From Saprospiraceae bacterium (lineage in GTDB: Bacteria; Bacteroidota; Bacteroidia; Chitinophagales; Saprospiraceae), in the NCBI GenBank assembly GCA_016718505.1, contig JADKDE010000003.1:186001-250000 (forward strand): a DNA stretch of 64,000 bases, in the 5' to 3' direction. The notes beneath the pieces were generated by a model, which was given only the letters and a program-made list of their open reading frames with translations, did no database searches and was not told the DNA's origin. Below are positions 51,751 through 60,506 of the stretch, piece by piece. Within the stretch, counting starts at the first letter, position 1; each line of letters opens with the position of its first letter. A program made the position numbers and the translations under genes.

Positions 51751-52059
51751 ATGCAGGCAATAGTAGAAAAGAATAAAGCAGCTATTAGACAAATTTGCAG
51801 AATGTATGATGTGAAAAGACTTTATGCATTTGGGTCTGTTGTTTCTGATCAATTTAGAATAGACAGTGATGTAGATTTTCTCCTTTCCTTTTCTGATACT
51901 CTGGGCATTGATGATTATACTAAAAATTATTTTTTATTGCACTATAAACTACAGGAATTATTGCAAAGAAATGTTGATTTGGTCACTGAAAGAACTTTAT
52001 CTAATCCATACTTTATAGAAAGTATAAATTCTTCTAAAGAATTGATTTATGAATCTTGA
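51751..52059 (+). CDS. MNT-type nucleotidyltransferase antitoxin
   Basis: 102-residue minimal nucleotidyltransferase with the motif GSVVSDQFRIDSDVDFLL (GS-x(10)-DxD). It pairs with the HEPN protein encoded 11 bases into its 3' end, the classical MntA/HepT toxin-antitoxin arrangement, in which the NTase silences the HEPN RNase by adding AMP. Start placed at the ATG at 51751; the frame is open from 51718. Confidence 0.85.
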   Translation: MQAIVEKNKAAIRQICRMYDVKRLYAFGSVVSDQFRIDSDVDFLLSFSDTLGIDDYTKNYFLLHYKLQELLQRNVDLVTERTLSNPYFIESINSSKELIYES

Positions 52060-52384
52060 GACAAAAAAATACCTGTATGACAGAAAGGTATCTATTGATT
52101 CAATTTATGAATATCTCGGCACAAAGAGAGATTTCTTCGACTATCAGAAAAATAAATTATTGCGTCGTGGTGTTGAGCGTGAGTTGGAAATTATTGGTGA
52201 AGCTATGACAAAACTATTGAAGATATCTCCAGAATTGCACATTGAAAATGCACGCCAAATTATAGACACACGGAATTGGGTAATTCATGGATATGACAAA
52301 GTCGATGACGTAATTATTTGGGGAATTATATCCAAGCATTTACCTAAATTAAAGGAAGAAATAGAAATTCTCTTGAAGCTTTAA
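52049..52384 (+). CDS. HEPN (HepT/DUF86) ribonuclease toxin
   Basis: 111-residue all-helical HEPN protein. The RNase motif R-x4-H-x-Y is intact in TRNWVIHGYDKVDD, preceded by the EIIGEAMTKLL helix. It overlaps the NTase gene by 11 bases. HepT cleaves RNA unless modified by its partner. Confidence 0.87.
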   Translation: MNLETKKYLYDRKVSIDSIYEYLGTKRDFFDYQKNKLLRRGVERELEIIGEAMTKLLKISPELHIENARQIIDTRNWVIHGYDKVDDVIIWGIISKHLPKLKEEIEILLKL

Positions 52385-52461
52385 AACCCGAATCACTCCT
52401 TTGGCCAATCAAAGAAACCTGAGCTTGTTGACCAAGCAGATTTACCCATTAATTTTGCAAC

Positions 52462-52686
52462 ATGAAGAGAAAAATAGAATTAACTGCTGTTATAGAAATG
52501 GAAGACAATATTTATATTTCGTTTTGTCCAGAATTAGATATTGCCAGCCAAGGAGAAACAGCAGAGGAAGCAAAATCCAACCTAATCGAAACTCTTGAAC
52601 TATTTTATGAAACGGCTTCTGAAACAGAAATCTCTAGAAGATTGCGCAACGAACTTCAAATTTCAAGAGTCACTGTAAATGTTTAG
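52462..52686 (+). CDS. HicB-like antitoxin domain protein
   Basis: 74-residue protein with the HicB partial RNase-H-like fold: TAVIEMEDNIYISFCPELDIASQGETAEEA, then a helix NLIETLELFYETAS. No HicA-like toxin gene (small, with a conserved histidine) is visible next to it, so it is an orphan or functions otherwise. It follows the HEPN gene after 77 bases. Confidence 0.75.
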   Translation: MKRKIELTAVIEMEDNIYISFCPELDIASQGETAEEAKSNLIETLELFYETASETEISRRLRNELQISRVTVNV

Positions 52687-52908
52687 TTTTAATGCAAATA
52701 TAATCTGGTAAAGACAATTCCTTCCCATTTCATTCGCTAAAATAGACAAAAACAGAATATCGCTTATAAATCCATTTATTACTACCTTTGAATGTAAAAT
52801 AAATTGTTTAGCTGCTATGTGTGACTTGATGATTAACCCCGATTTTGATTTTTGTTAAATAATAAACCACACCCAATGCATATACAAATAATAAAAACAC
52901 CAATCAGA

Positions 52909-53514
52909 ATGTACCTAAAAAGAGCTGTCATCATTTTAACTTTTACGTGCCCTATCTTTTTGTCCATAGGTTGTAATTCATCAGAAAAACAGAATATTGT
53001 TACATCTGAAACAAAACCTGAAACCAGCACACAAACTGCTGCCTCGAACTTCACATTGGCTAATAAACTCTATCTTTTAGGTCCTGAATATAATTCAACA
53101 GAGTGTGAGGCTTATGGGGAATGTGACTGTTGCTCTAGCAACTATTTATTTTTGGATAACGAATATTTCGTTTGCGTCGATTATTGCTTAGAAGGTGATA
53201 CTTTTCTTTCGGGTAAATATGTCATAAATGGCGATAACGTTGAGTTAAAGTACAATTCAACCATCGTTCATAAGGAATATAATTGGGACAAAGAAACCGA
53301 CACGCTCAGTACTCTCCCAGAGTTCTTTTTTAAAACTGAAGAAGATAAAACATTCCAAAGAGTATGGACCAAATTCAATTGTGCAGAAAATATAAATTTC
53401 AAAACCACCAATGCCGTGGTAGAATACGCGTCCATGGATAAAACACAAACAGCCGAAAACTTCTTGGCCACAATAAAAAAAGAAGGCATCCTTGAAAAAC
53501 TAAATATCCAATAA
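52909..53514 (+). CDS. Hypothetical lipoprotein with clustered cysteines
   Basis: 201-residue lipoprotein: MYLKRAVIILTFTCPIFLSIGC ends in a lipobox cysteine and an Asn/Ser-rich linker follows. The mature part has STECEAYGECDCCSSNYLF and VCVDYCLEGD, a cysteine cluster capable of disulfides. No family recognised. Start chosen at the ATG at 52909, which gives a normal signal peptide; the frame is open from 52852. Confidence 0.65.
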   Translation: MYLKRAVIILTFTCPIFLSIGCNSSEKQNIVTSETKPETSTQTAASNFTLANKLYLLGPEYNSTECEAYGECDCCSSNYLFLDNEYFVCVDYCLEGDTFLSGKYVINGDNVELKYNSTIVHKEYNWDKETDTLSTLPEFFFKTEEDKTFQRVWTKFNCAENINFKTTNAVVEYASMDKTQTAENFLATIKKEGILEKLNIQ

Positions 53515-53946
53515 AAATTGGACTTTTCCTAGGACTTAGCCAATACTTCCACAGACTCAAAATACAATAATTATCTCCAACCCTAAGAAGCTTTTTAAAC
53601 TCACCTTACAACACCTATATCAATCCATGCGAGGCTCAACCAAGAACAAAGTACTGGAATTAACATTGGACTTTTCTGTCAATTTTTAATAAACTTTTGA
53701 CTGATGCTGCCCGATGAGGCCGTCAAAACCATATAAAATTTGCCACAAACCACAATGACTGTTTGCAAAAGCATTTTTTATACATTCCAAAGTTAATATT
53801 TTATTTTGGTTTCTTGGGTATAAATAATTCTTCTTAATGATTAAGCCTCCTCCCTTTGCAATAAGCAAATTAAATATTGCCCTTCATGCCAAATCAAAAC
53901 AAAATTCCACCCTACTCAAAATCCAAAATGAACTACCCAAAACCTA
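53515..53946. other. Non-coding spacer
   Basis: About 430 bases between the lipoprotein gene and repeat copy H. No gene, tRNA or clear promoter is seen. Confidence 0.5.
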
Positions 53947-54066
53947 GCGCGTGAGCGGGTGGAGTGGTCCCGACATCTTCGTATGTCGGGAGTCCAGATC
54001 GTCCCTAGGACGAGCGAGACGAAACCCACGCAACACGCGACCCTCAACCCCTTGAGGGACACGCCC
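53947..54066 (+). repeat. Dispersed structured repeat, copy H
   Basis: Starts GCGCGTGAGCGGGTGG and ends AGGGACACGCCC. Strong hairpins TCCCGACATCTTCGTATGTCGGGA and CGTCCCTAGGACG; terminal hairpin CCCTCAACCCCTTGAGGG. Located upstream of the BatA-domain gene. Confidence 0.8.
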
Positions 54067-54125
54067 AATCATAAAATAATGTTAAGACTGTCCTTAGGGT
54101 TAATATCGTTCCGATTAAATTTCAT

Positions 54126-54133
54126 TATCTTTG
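54126..54133 (+). promoter_or_regulatory. Putative promoter of the BatA-domain gene
   Basis: TATCTTTG, exact TAnnTTTG box, ends 4 bases before the ATG at 54138, again suggesting a leaderless transcript. Confidence 0.5.
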
Positions 54134-54137
54134 TAGG

Positions 54138-55826
54138 ATGCAATTGTTATATCCATTGTTCGCGCTGGCAGGGCTACTGATAGGGGTGCCCATACTGATA
54201 CACTTGTTCCACTTCAGGAGGTACAAAAGGGTGCAGTTTACGAATGTGCGGTTTTTGAAGGAAATAAAAGAGGAAACCGATGCGCGCACGAAGCTCAAGA
54301 ATCTCTTGACCCTCCTGGCGAGATGCTTGGCGGTACTTGCGTTGGTATTTGCATTCGCACAGCCGTTTTGGAAGGGCGACAACATAGATCTAAAGGCCAA
54401 TCGCTGGGTGTCGATCTACGTTGACAACTCATTTTCGATGCTCGCACTGAGCGAGGAGGTGCCGCTGATCGAGTTGGCCAAAAAGCGCGCCACCGATATC
54501 GTGAAGTCATACAAAGTATCGGATCGATTCCAAATACTGACGAATGATCTAGGACTGGGGCAGCAGAGGATGGTCGATCAAGAGACCGCCTTGAGACTCA
54601 TCGAAGACATCAAGATCAGGCCCAATGTACAGCCATTGCAAAAAATCATAGAAAAGCAAGGTGCTTTGCTCAATTCTATCCAAAATGATGCCAAGCAGGT
54701 GTATTTGATATCGGATTTTCAACAGAATATGGTAGAAGGCAGTTTGGCGGCTGAAAGGCTAGACGCTGAGGTTAATATCATCCCATTGCGCAGCATCGAG
54801 CATAAATACGTCGAAAGTGCGCTGGAGGCCTCCGGTTTGTTCGATGTCAAAAAAAATAGTTCCCAACAGATCGATTATAATGGTTTCGGAAAGTACAAGT
54901 TAATCGTATTGGAAGACCTCGACAACCTGTCTTCTGGGCTAGTGGCTGAACTTTCGAAATATGTCCAGAATGGTGGCAATGTGGTCATTTTTCCAGGCAA
55001 AAATGCCGATCTAAACGCTTACAACAGCATGTGGTCGAGCCTATCTACTGGGTCTCTATCCAATAGGGAAAATCAAAAGCGTGAAGTCAATAGCATCAAC
55101 ACGGAGGAATACGTATTCAAGGAAGTATTCGAGGGCAAGGCGGGGAATTTCAGATATCCTAGCACGCAGTATAACTATCCAATCAAGCGAGGCGCCCAAG
55201 GCGAGGAGTGGATTATGAAGTATAAAGATGGTTCCACCTATATAGCCAAATATAAGCGAGGCAATGGAAATTTATACCTCTGCGCCAGCCCTTTGGATAC
55301 AGAGTCTAGTGATTTGGTCCAAAACGCCTCCATATTCGCACCCATGATGTACCGTATGGCATTATCTTCTCTAGAGAAAGTCAAGTACGCATATATCATC
55401 GGTCAGGACGAGCAAGTCCAAGCTAAAGCGGACAATAGTCAGTCGGAAGTGTCTTATACCATCAAAGGAAAAACCGAATTCATCCCACAACATACGCGTC
55501 AAGGGAACAATCTGATGCTAGGCCTTCAAGGCCAAATCAAGGAAGCGGGCTACTACTACCTCACCGACAAAGATTCTACGAAAATAGCTTCTTTTGCCTT
55601 CAATAATTCTCGGCAAGAGAGCAGAATGCAATTCGCCGATAAAAGCGAGATAGAAAAGTATTTCACGCATTATCCCTTCAAGGTACTGGACCAAAAAGAA
55701 ACTGAAAACTTTGTCGCTCAACTGGATCAAAAGAACAAGGGAAGTTTGATATGGAGGTATTTACTGATGGCAGCGTTAATATTTCTTGGACTCGAAACTT
55801 TCATAATTAGGTTCTGGAAAAAATGA
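54138..55826 (+). CDS. BatA-domain membrane protein
   Basis: 562-residue inner-membrane protein. The N-terminal ~80 residues are the BatA (aerotolerance regulator N-terminal) module: FALAGLLIGVPILIHLFHFRR and a second segment LLARCLAVLALVFAFAQPFW. A von Willebrand A-like domain follows with VSIYVDNSFSMLALSE (DxSxS metal site as DNSFS). The C-terminus holds one more membrane segment (YLLMAALIFLGLETFIIRF). Members act with MoxR ATPases in stress tolerance; neither moxR nor other bat genes are adjacent. Confidence 0.85.
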   Translation: MQLLYPLFALAGLLIGVPILIHLFHFRRYKRVQFTNVRFLKEIKEETDARTKLKNLLTLLARCLAVLALVFAFAQPFWKGDNIDLKANRWVSIYVDNSFSMLALSEEVPLIELAKKRATDIVKSYKVSDRFQILTNDLGLGQQRMVDQETALRLIEDIKIRPNVQPLQKIIEKQGALLNSIQNDAKQVYLISDFQQNMVEGSLAAERLDAEVNIIPLRSIEHKYVESALEASGLFDVKKNSSQQIDYNGFGKYKLIVLEDLDNLSSGLVAELSKYVQNGGNVVIFPGKNADLNAYNSMWSSLSTGSLSNRENQKREVNSINTEEYVFKEVFEGKAGNFRYPSTQYNYPIKRGAQGEEWIMKYKDGSTYIAKYKRGNGNLYLCASPLDTESSDLVQNASIFAPMMYRMALSSLEKVKYAYIIGQDEQVQAKADNSQSEVSYTIKGKTEFIPQHTRQGNNLMLGLQGQIKEAGYYYLTDKDSTKIASFAFNNSRQESRMQFADKSEIEKYFTHYPFKVLDQKETENFVAQLDQKNKGSLIWRYLLMAALIFLGLETFIIRFWKK

Positions 55827-55884
55827 TATATCGTAATTTTCTCGTATATTTAGGGATTATTTAACCTTTTATAATGTGAGAATT

Positions 55885-56451
55885 ATGGAATCTAATGGAC
55901 AAAACACCGCTTTAAAACTTCATTGGGATATTATTATTCGCTGGGGATTGATTTCAGCTTTGGCTTCAGTAGTATTATTTCTAATCATCACCATGTCAGG
56001 CTTGAAGACCGTAGGAACTGGTGGTATTATCCAGTTCATACTTGGAGTTGCCCTTACCCTTTATATCCTTTTTATGGCATTCAAGATGATTCGGGATGAC
56101 AGACAAGGAGGCTATCTCAACCTAGGCCAATCAGTTGTAAATGGCACTTTGATTGTTATTTTTTCATCGCTTGTGATGTTTGTTTTTATGCAAATTTATA
56201 TGAATTATATAGATCCAGGATATATGGAAAGCATCCAAAGGGAATCCATGGAATTGATGACAAAAATAGCTGGTGAGAACGAAGAAGCCATGGAAAAAAT
56301 GGAAGAAGAAATGGCTAAGCAAAAGGATAAAATGGGCTTTTCTGTCATGAATATTGCTAGCAATTTGCTTACTTCTGGTATATTTGGAGCCATTATGTCT
56401 CTCATCATGGGAGCAGTCATGCGCAAAGATCCCAATCAAAACATAGCATAA
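55885..56451 (+). CDS. DUF4199 membrane protein, copy 1
   Basis: 188 residues with four membrane segments (WGLISALASVVLFLIITMSG, IIQFILGVALTLYILFMAF, GTLIVIFSSLVMFVFMQIYM, and a final one) and a polar loop with many Met and Glu, EENEEAMEKMEEE-like. DUF4199 family, function unknown; these genes often precede a glycosyltransferase. Start set at the ATG at 55885; a GTG at 55876 is in frame. Confidence 0.82.
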   Translation: MESNGQNTALKLHWDIIIRWGLISALASVVLFLIITMSGLKTVGTGGIIQFILGVALTLYILFMAFKMIRDDRQGGYLNLGQSVVNGTLIVIFSSLVMFVFMQIYMNYIDPGYMESIQRESMELMTKIAGENEEAMEKMEEEMAKQKDKMGFSVMNIASNLLTSGIFGAIMSLIMGAVMRKDPNQNIA

Positions 56452-56479
56452 TTCCTTAAACAATCTAAAATTTTGCGAC

Positions 56480-56520
56480 AAGTGATTAACTTTGTGGTTG
56501 ATCACTTGTTTTGTTTTATT
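56480..56520 (+). terminator. Probable intrinsic terminator
   Basis: AAGTGATTAAC / GTTGATCACTT, 11-base stem with one wobble pair and 6-base loop, then a T-rich tract. It would end the first DUF4199 transcript. The loop also contains TAACTTTG, so a promoter reading is possible. Confidence 0.6.
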
Positions 56521-56540
56521 AAAGAAAATTCTTTTTTCCT

Positions 56541-57071
56541 TTGAATCAATGTAGAATTATTGGGCTTAGAACTGGAGTCATCGTAGGCATATTGACCATC
56601 GTGTTGATGCTTTGTTTTTATTTGGTGGACAAAAGACAATTTGTCATTTCCACCTTTTACACTTATATTTTTTACTGGGTAGGTATGATTTGGGCCACTG
56701 GCAAAGCCAAAGCTACCGTAACTCCAGAAGAACGCTCCTATCACAATCTTTTGCAGACGCCTTTCATCGTATTTTTGGTCGCCAATGTCTTCTACTATGC
56801 GATGATGTTCATCATGTTCAATTGGGTCGATAATTCGCTGATGGAGGTAACCAAAGGCTTTTTCAATGAACTCGTAGATTGGGTTTCGAAAATGCCGGGC
56901 AACGAAGATCAAAAAGAAAATTTTACAAAAATCAAACAAGATCTCAATACATCGCTTAATTCTTATGACTTAAAAAGCTTGAGTCTTGAATTCGCCAACT
57001 CACTCTTCAAGGGATTTATCTTGTCCGTCATCATTACGTTTTTCTTTACCATTAGAAAGAGCAAAATATGA
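56541..57071 (+). CDS. DUF4199 membrane protein, copy 2
   Basis: 176 residues with similar topology: TGVIVGILTIVLMLCFYLVD, FYTYIFYWVGMIWATG, FIVFLVANVFYYAMMFIMF and a C-terminal segment GFILSVIITFFFTI. Starts with TTG; no closer ATG fits. Divergent in sequence from copy 1 but of the same family. The last codon overlaps the glycosyltransferase start (ATGA), so the two are translationally coupled. Confidence 0.78.
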   Translation: MNQCRIIGLRTGVIVGILTIVLMLCFYLVDKRQFVISTFYTYIFYWVGMIWATGKAKATVTPEERSYHNLLQTPFIVFLVANVFYYAMMFIMFNWVDNSLMEVTKGFFNELVDWVSKMPGNEDQKENFTKIKQDLNTSLNSYDLKSLSLEFANSLFKGFILSVIITFFFTIRKSKI

Positions 57072-58027
57072 CCGAACCGAGCCTTGATATTTCTATCGTC
57101 GTACCCCTTTTCAATGAAGCAGAATCTCTACCAGAGCTGGTGGATTGGATTCATCGCGTGTGTTCCAAACACGCCTTTCGCTACGAAATCATCTTGGTCA
57201 ATGACGGCAGTTCTGACGAAAGTTGGCAGGTCATACATCAGTTAGCACAAAAATACAACCAAGTCAAAGGCATTTCTTTCCGCAGAAATTATGGCAAATC
57301 AGCCGCTTTGCAGACGGGCTTTCAAGCGGCTTCGGGCGAAGTGGTGATTACGATGGATGCCGACCTCCAAGACAGTCCAGACGAGATTCCAGAGCTATAT
57401 GATTTGATCAAAAACCAAAGATTTCACCTCATATCTGGATGGAAGCAAAAGCGTTACGATCCCATCTCGAAGACCATCCCCACCAAGCTATTCAACTGGG
57501 CCACGCGCAAGATTTCGGGCATTGAGCTAAATGATTTCAACTGCGGACTAAAAGCCTACAATTATAAAGTCGTCAAGGCCATCGAAGTCTATGGCGAGAT
57601 GCATCGTTACATCCCCGTCATCGCCAAGTGGAACGGTTTTACTAGGATTGGTGAGAAGATCGTCGAGCATCGTCCTAGGAAATACGGCTATACCAAATTC
57701 GGGCTAGAGCGCTTTGTCAATGGTTTTCTGGACCTGCTTTCCCTCTCATTTGTGGGGAAATTCGCCAAGCGGCCTATGCATTTTTTTGGCAGCTTGGGCG
57801 TCGCTAGTTTTCTCCTTGGCTTTTGCATTTTGGTCTATTTGACCGTGCTGAAAGTCGGATATGGCGAGTACAAAATGACCGAGCGACCCTTATTTTATTT
57901 TGGGTTGATCACGCTGATAGTTGGGGTTCAGTTGTTTTTGACTGGCTTTTTAGCGGAACTCGTTTCACGCAATGGCCACGACCGCAATAAGTATCATATC
58001 GAGGATTTGATCCATTTGGAAGGATAA
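57068..58027 (+). CDS. Family 2 glycosyltransferase (polyprenyl-phosphate type)
   Basis: 319 residues: GT2 catalytic domain with ISIVVPLFNEAESLPELV, VNDGSSDES, and the DxD as MDADLQDSPDEIPE, then two C-terminal membrane helices (LGVASFLLGFCILVYLTVLK and LITLIVGVQLFLTGFLAEL). This is the ArnC/GtrB/dolichyl-phosphate-mannose-synthase-like layout, which charges a polyprenyl phosphate with a sugar for envelope glycan building. Confidence 0.9.
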   Translation: MTEPSLDISIVVPLFNEAESLPELVDWIHRVCSKHAFRYEIILVNDGSSDESWQVIHQLAQKYNQVKGISFRRNYGKSAALQTGFQAASGEVVITMDADLQDSPDEIPELYDLIKNQRFHLISGWKQKRYDPISKTIPTKLFNWATRKISGIELNDFNCGLKAYNYKVVKAIEVYGEMHRYIPVIAKWNGFTRIGEKIVEHRPRKYGYTKFGLERFVNGFLDLLSLSFVGKFAKRPMHFFGSLGVASFLLGFCILVYLTVLKVGYGEYKMTERPLFYFGLITLIVGVQLFLTGFLAELVSRNGHDRNKYHIEDLIHLEG

Positions 58028-58032
58028 TTTTT

Positions 58033-58143
58033 GGGCGTGTCCCTCCCTCGTCTTCAGACGAGATCTGGCCGGGCACTTCACGACTACACTTCGTTTCGGT
58101 CTCTTCGAGACCCACCTTCGGCGGTCGTTGCGATCCCTCACGC
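58033..58143 (-). repeat. Dispersed structured repeat, copy I
   Basis: 6 bases after the glycosyltransferase stop. GGGCGTGTCCCTCCCTCG start, TCTTCAGACGAGA hairpin, GGCCGGGCACTTCACGACT, CGGTCTCTTCGAGACC hairpin, CACCTTCGGCGG, and end GATCCCTCACGC. It is the most complete copy for defining the family consensus. Confidence 0.85.
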
Positions 58144-58239
58144 AGCTCAACATGAAGCCAGGGGATTATTGCATTTATTTTTTTCAATTATGGGTAATTT
58201 ATTTGCATTTTTTGCGTCTTAATCACAAATATTTGAACG

Positions 58240-60171
58240 ATGAAATTAATTGGATTACTCGGTGCTTTTTGTATGATTGGTTTCAACTCCATCCTAGGAC
58301 AAAATGCGCTCATTACGCTCAGCAATGCCTCCAAAAACGCCAAAGAATACTACAATAAGGCCTCCGATTATGAGAATTTATACAAGACCCATCTCGCCAT
58401 TCAATATTATACTAAGGCCCTCAAAAAAGAGCCAAATATCGAAGAACCCATACTAAAATTGGGCTACCTCTACGGTTATCTAAGAGATTATCCAAATTCA
58501 ATCATTTATTATCAACAGTACGTCGATTTGGCCACCGAACCAGATCCTAGAGTCGTTATAGCCCTAGCAAATTCGTATTTTTACAACGATGATTTGGACA
58601 AAGCATTGCAATATTATACCCAAGCAAAGACCAAAGTAGATCCCAATAGCAACTTAGCCAGACTGGCCACTAAGGGCATCGCCGATACCAAATTTTCCGT
58701 ACAGAATAAATCGCCCCTGTCCAATACCAAAATTACAAAACTTCCGACCACCGTCAATTCAGAGTACGGAGATTATTTTCCAGGTATGACCGCAGACGAA
58801 TCCCTTCTCCTTTTCACTCGAAATTTGAACGGCCAAGAAGATTTTTTTTATAGCAAAAAAGTAAACGGTGCATGGGAAAATGCTGAACCTTTACAAGAAC
58901 TCAACACTCCTGAAAATGAAGGCGCCCAGTGCATCTCAGCCGACGGCAAATCCATCATTTTTACGGCTTGTGATCGCCCAAAAGGCTTTGGTCGCTGTGA
59001 CCTTTATTTGAGCGAATTGATAGATGGACATTGGTCCGAACCGATCAATCTAGGGCCTGGAGTCAATGGCCCCTCTTGGGATAGTCAGCCTACGCTCTCG
59101 GCTGATGGCAGATTGCTTATTTTCAGTTCTGACCGCGACGGACAAAAAGATCTTTTCATGTCTCACAAAAATGAAAAAGGCAAATGGTCGAAATCAGTTG
59201 CACTACCTAGTCAGATCAATACTTCCAGTCTTGAGGATAGCCCTTTTCTGGCCGCCGACGGTGAGATATTATTCTTTTCGAGCGAAGGACATCCTGGTTT
59301 TGGTGGCGCAGATTTGTTTTATTCTAAGAGAAAAGGCATCAATGAGTGGACGACCCCGACCAATTTGGGACAACCCATCAATTCCAAACAATCCGAAACT
59401 ACGTTGATTACCAACTACTTAGGCAATAAAGGAGTTTACGCCAAGGACAGCATTTATTATGACACAAACAAAGATGTAGTAACAGAAAAACACGCAATCG
59501 ATCTCTACCAATTCGAATTTCCTAAACTCATAAGGCCCAAACCGACCTCGTACATCCAAGGCAAAATCTTCGATGCTGAGACCAAAGAGCCACTCATGGC
59601 CCAAGTCAAAATATACAATGTAAAAATGTCCAAACCCGTATCTCAACCATTATGTCACGCTGATGGAACATTTTTTGCAGCATTACCTTTTGGACAGGAC
59701 TATTCTCTTTCTGTGTCTAAAAAAGGATACTCCTTTTACTCTGACTTTTTTGATTTAAAAGATTCCCTTTCTCTTAATCTCCCCTTTTCGCTGGAAATTG
59801 GACTTCGCGCCATTAGTCCCGACGTTTCTTCCACGGAAATCATCCAACTCAAGAATATATTTTTCCCCTCTAACTCTTACCAGCTTGACCCCTCCTCCTT
59901 CAGAGAGTTGCAACAAATCAAGGAATTTTTGACTGAAAATCCTTACATCAATGTACGAGTAAATGGACATACTGACGATATAGGCTCCGAAAAAGACAAT
60001 CTCACCCTCTCTGACTTGAGAGCCAAAGAAGTCGTCAAATATTTAGTCAAGGAAGGCATAGCACCCGACAGACTTCAAAGCCAAGGCTATGGAGAATCTA
60101 AGCCCATCGTCCCCAACGACAGCCCTAGAAACCGCGCCGCCAATCGACGAACTGAATTGGAAATTTTATAA
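58240..60171 (+). CDS. OmpA-family protein with TPR and PD40 repeats (PorE-like)
   Basis: 643 residues: signal peptide, a TPR region (residues ~35-150), PD40/WD40-like beta-propeller repeats (DYFPGMTADESLLLFTRN, NEGAQCISADGKSIIFTA, QPTLSADGRLLIFSSDRDG), a carboxypeptidase-regulatory-like domain (IQGKIFDAETKEPLMAQVKI) and a C-terminal OmpA peptidoglycan-binding domain (VNGHTDDIGSEKDNLTLSDL…). This exact order matches PorE-type T9SS proteins that anchor the secretion complex to peptidoglycan; many related paralogues exist, so the assignment is tentative. Confidence 0.8.
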   Translation: MKLIGLLGAFCMIGFNSILGQNALITLSNASKNAKEYYNKASDYENLYKTHLAIQYYTKALKKEPNIEEPILKLGYLYGYLRDYPNSIIYYQQYVDLATEPDPRVVIALANSYFYNDDLDKALQYYTQAKTKVDPNSNLARLATKGIADTKFSVQNKSPLSNTKITKLPTTVNSEYGDYFPGMTADESLLLFTRNLNGQEDFFYSKKVNGAWENAEPLQELNTPENEGAQCISADGKSIIFTACDRPKGFGRCDLYLSELIDGHWSEPINLGPGVNGPSWDSQPTLSADGRLLIFSSDRDGQKDLFMSHKNEKGKWSKSVALPSQINTSSLEDSPFLAADGEILFFSSEGHPGFGGADLFYSKRKGINEWTTPTNLGQPINSKQSETTLITNYLGNKGVYAKDSIYYDTNKDVVTEKHAIDLYQFEFPKLIRPKPTSYIQGKIFDAETKEPLMAQVKIYNVKMSKPVSQPLCHADGTFFAALPFGQDYSLSVSKKGYSFYSDFFDLKDSLSLNLPFSLEIGLRAISPDVSSTEIIQLKNIFFPSNSYQLDPSSFRELQQIKEFLTENPYINVRVNGHTDDIGSEKDNLTLSDLRAKEVVKYLVKEGIAPDRLQSQGYGESKPIVPNDSPRNRAANRRTELEIL

Positions 60172-60435
60172 AAAATCAATTTCAATTAACTTTTTTCACA
60201 TTGAGGGAGTCTTTAGTGTAGAAAGGCGAGATGGCGAAATTGTTAGTTAGAAATTTAAGCTCGTTGCTTTACTAGTTTTCTGAAAATTATTCATATTAAA
60301 TTAAAAAATATGTGTGAATTGCGAAATGCGCAACATTTGCACTGGAAATTGCATGCATATTTGTTAGGTAAACAGCAGTGAGAACAATTTCAAACTAAAA
60401 TTAAAGGCCGCAATCAATTTTATCAAAATCAGGCT

Positions 60436-60456
60436 TAATGGACAAAAAGTAGGCTA
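60436..60456 (+). repeat. IS left terminal inverted repeat
   Basis: 21 bases, perfect inverted match to 61593-61613 and 61634-61654. Confidence 0.88.
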
Positions 60457-60506
60457 AAAAAGGCTAAAACCTGTATAAACACTAGCTTTGCGGCAAATCA
60501 AAGGTC

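Noticed and set aside
58031..58222. 63-residue open frame after the glycosyltransferase
   Set aside because: It lies over repeat copy I, a non-coding structured repeat; the apparent peptide is an artefact of GC-rich sequence.
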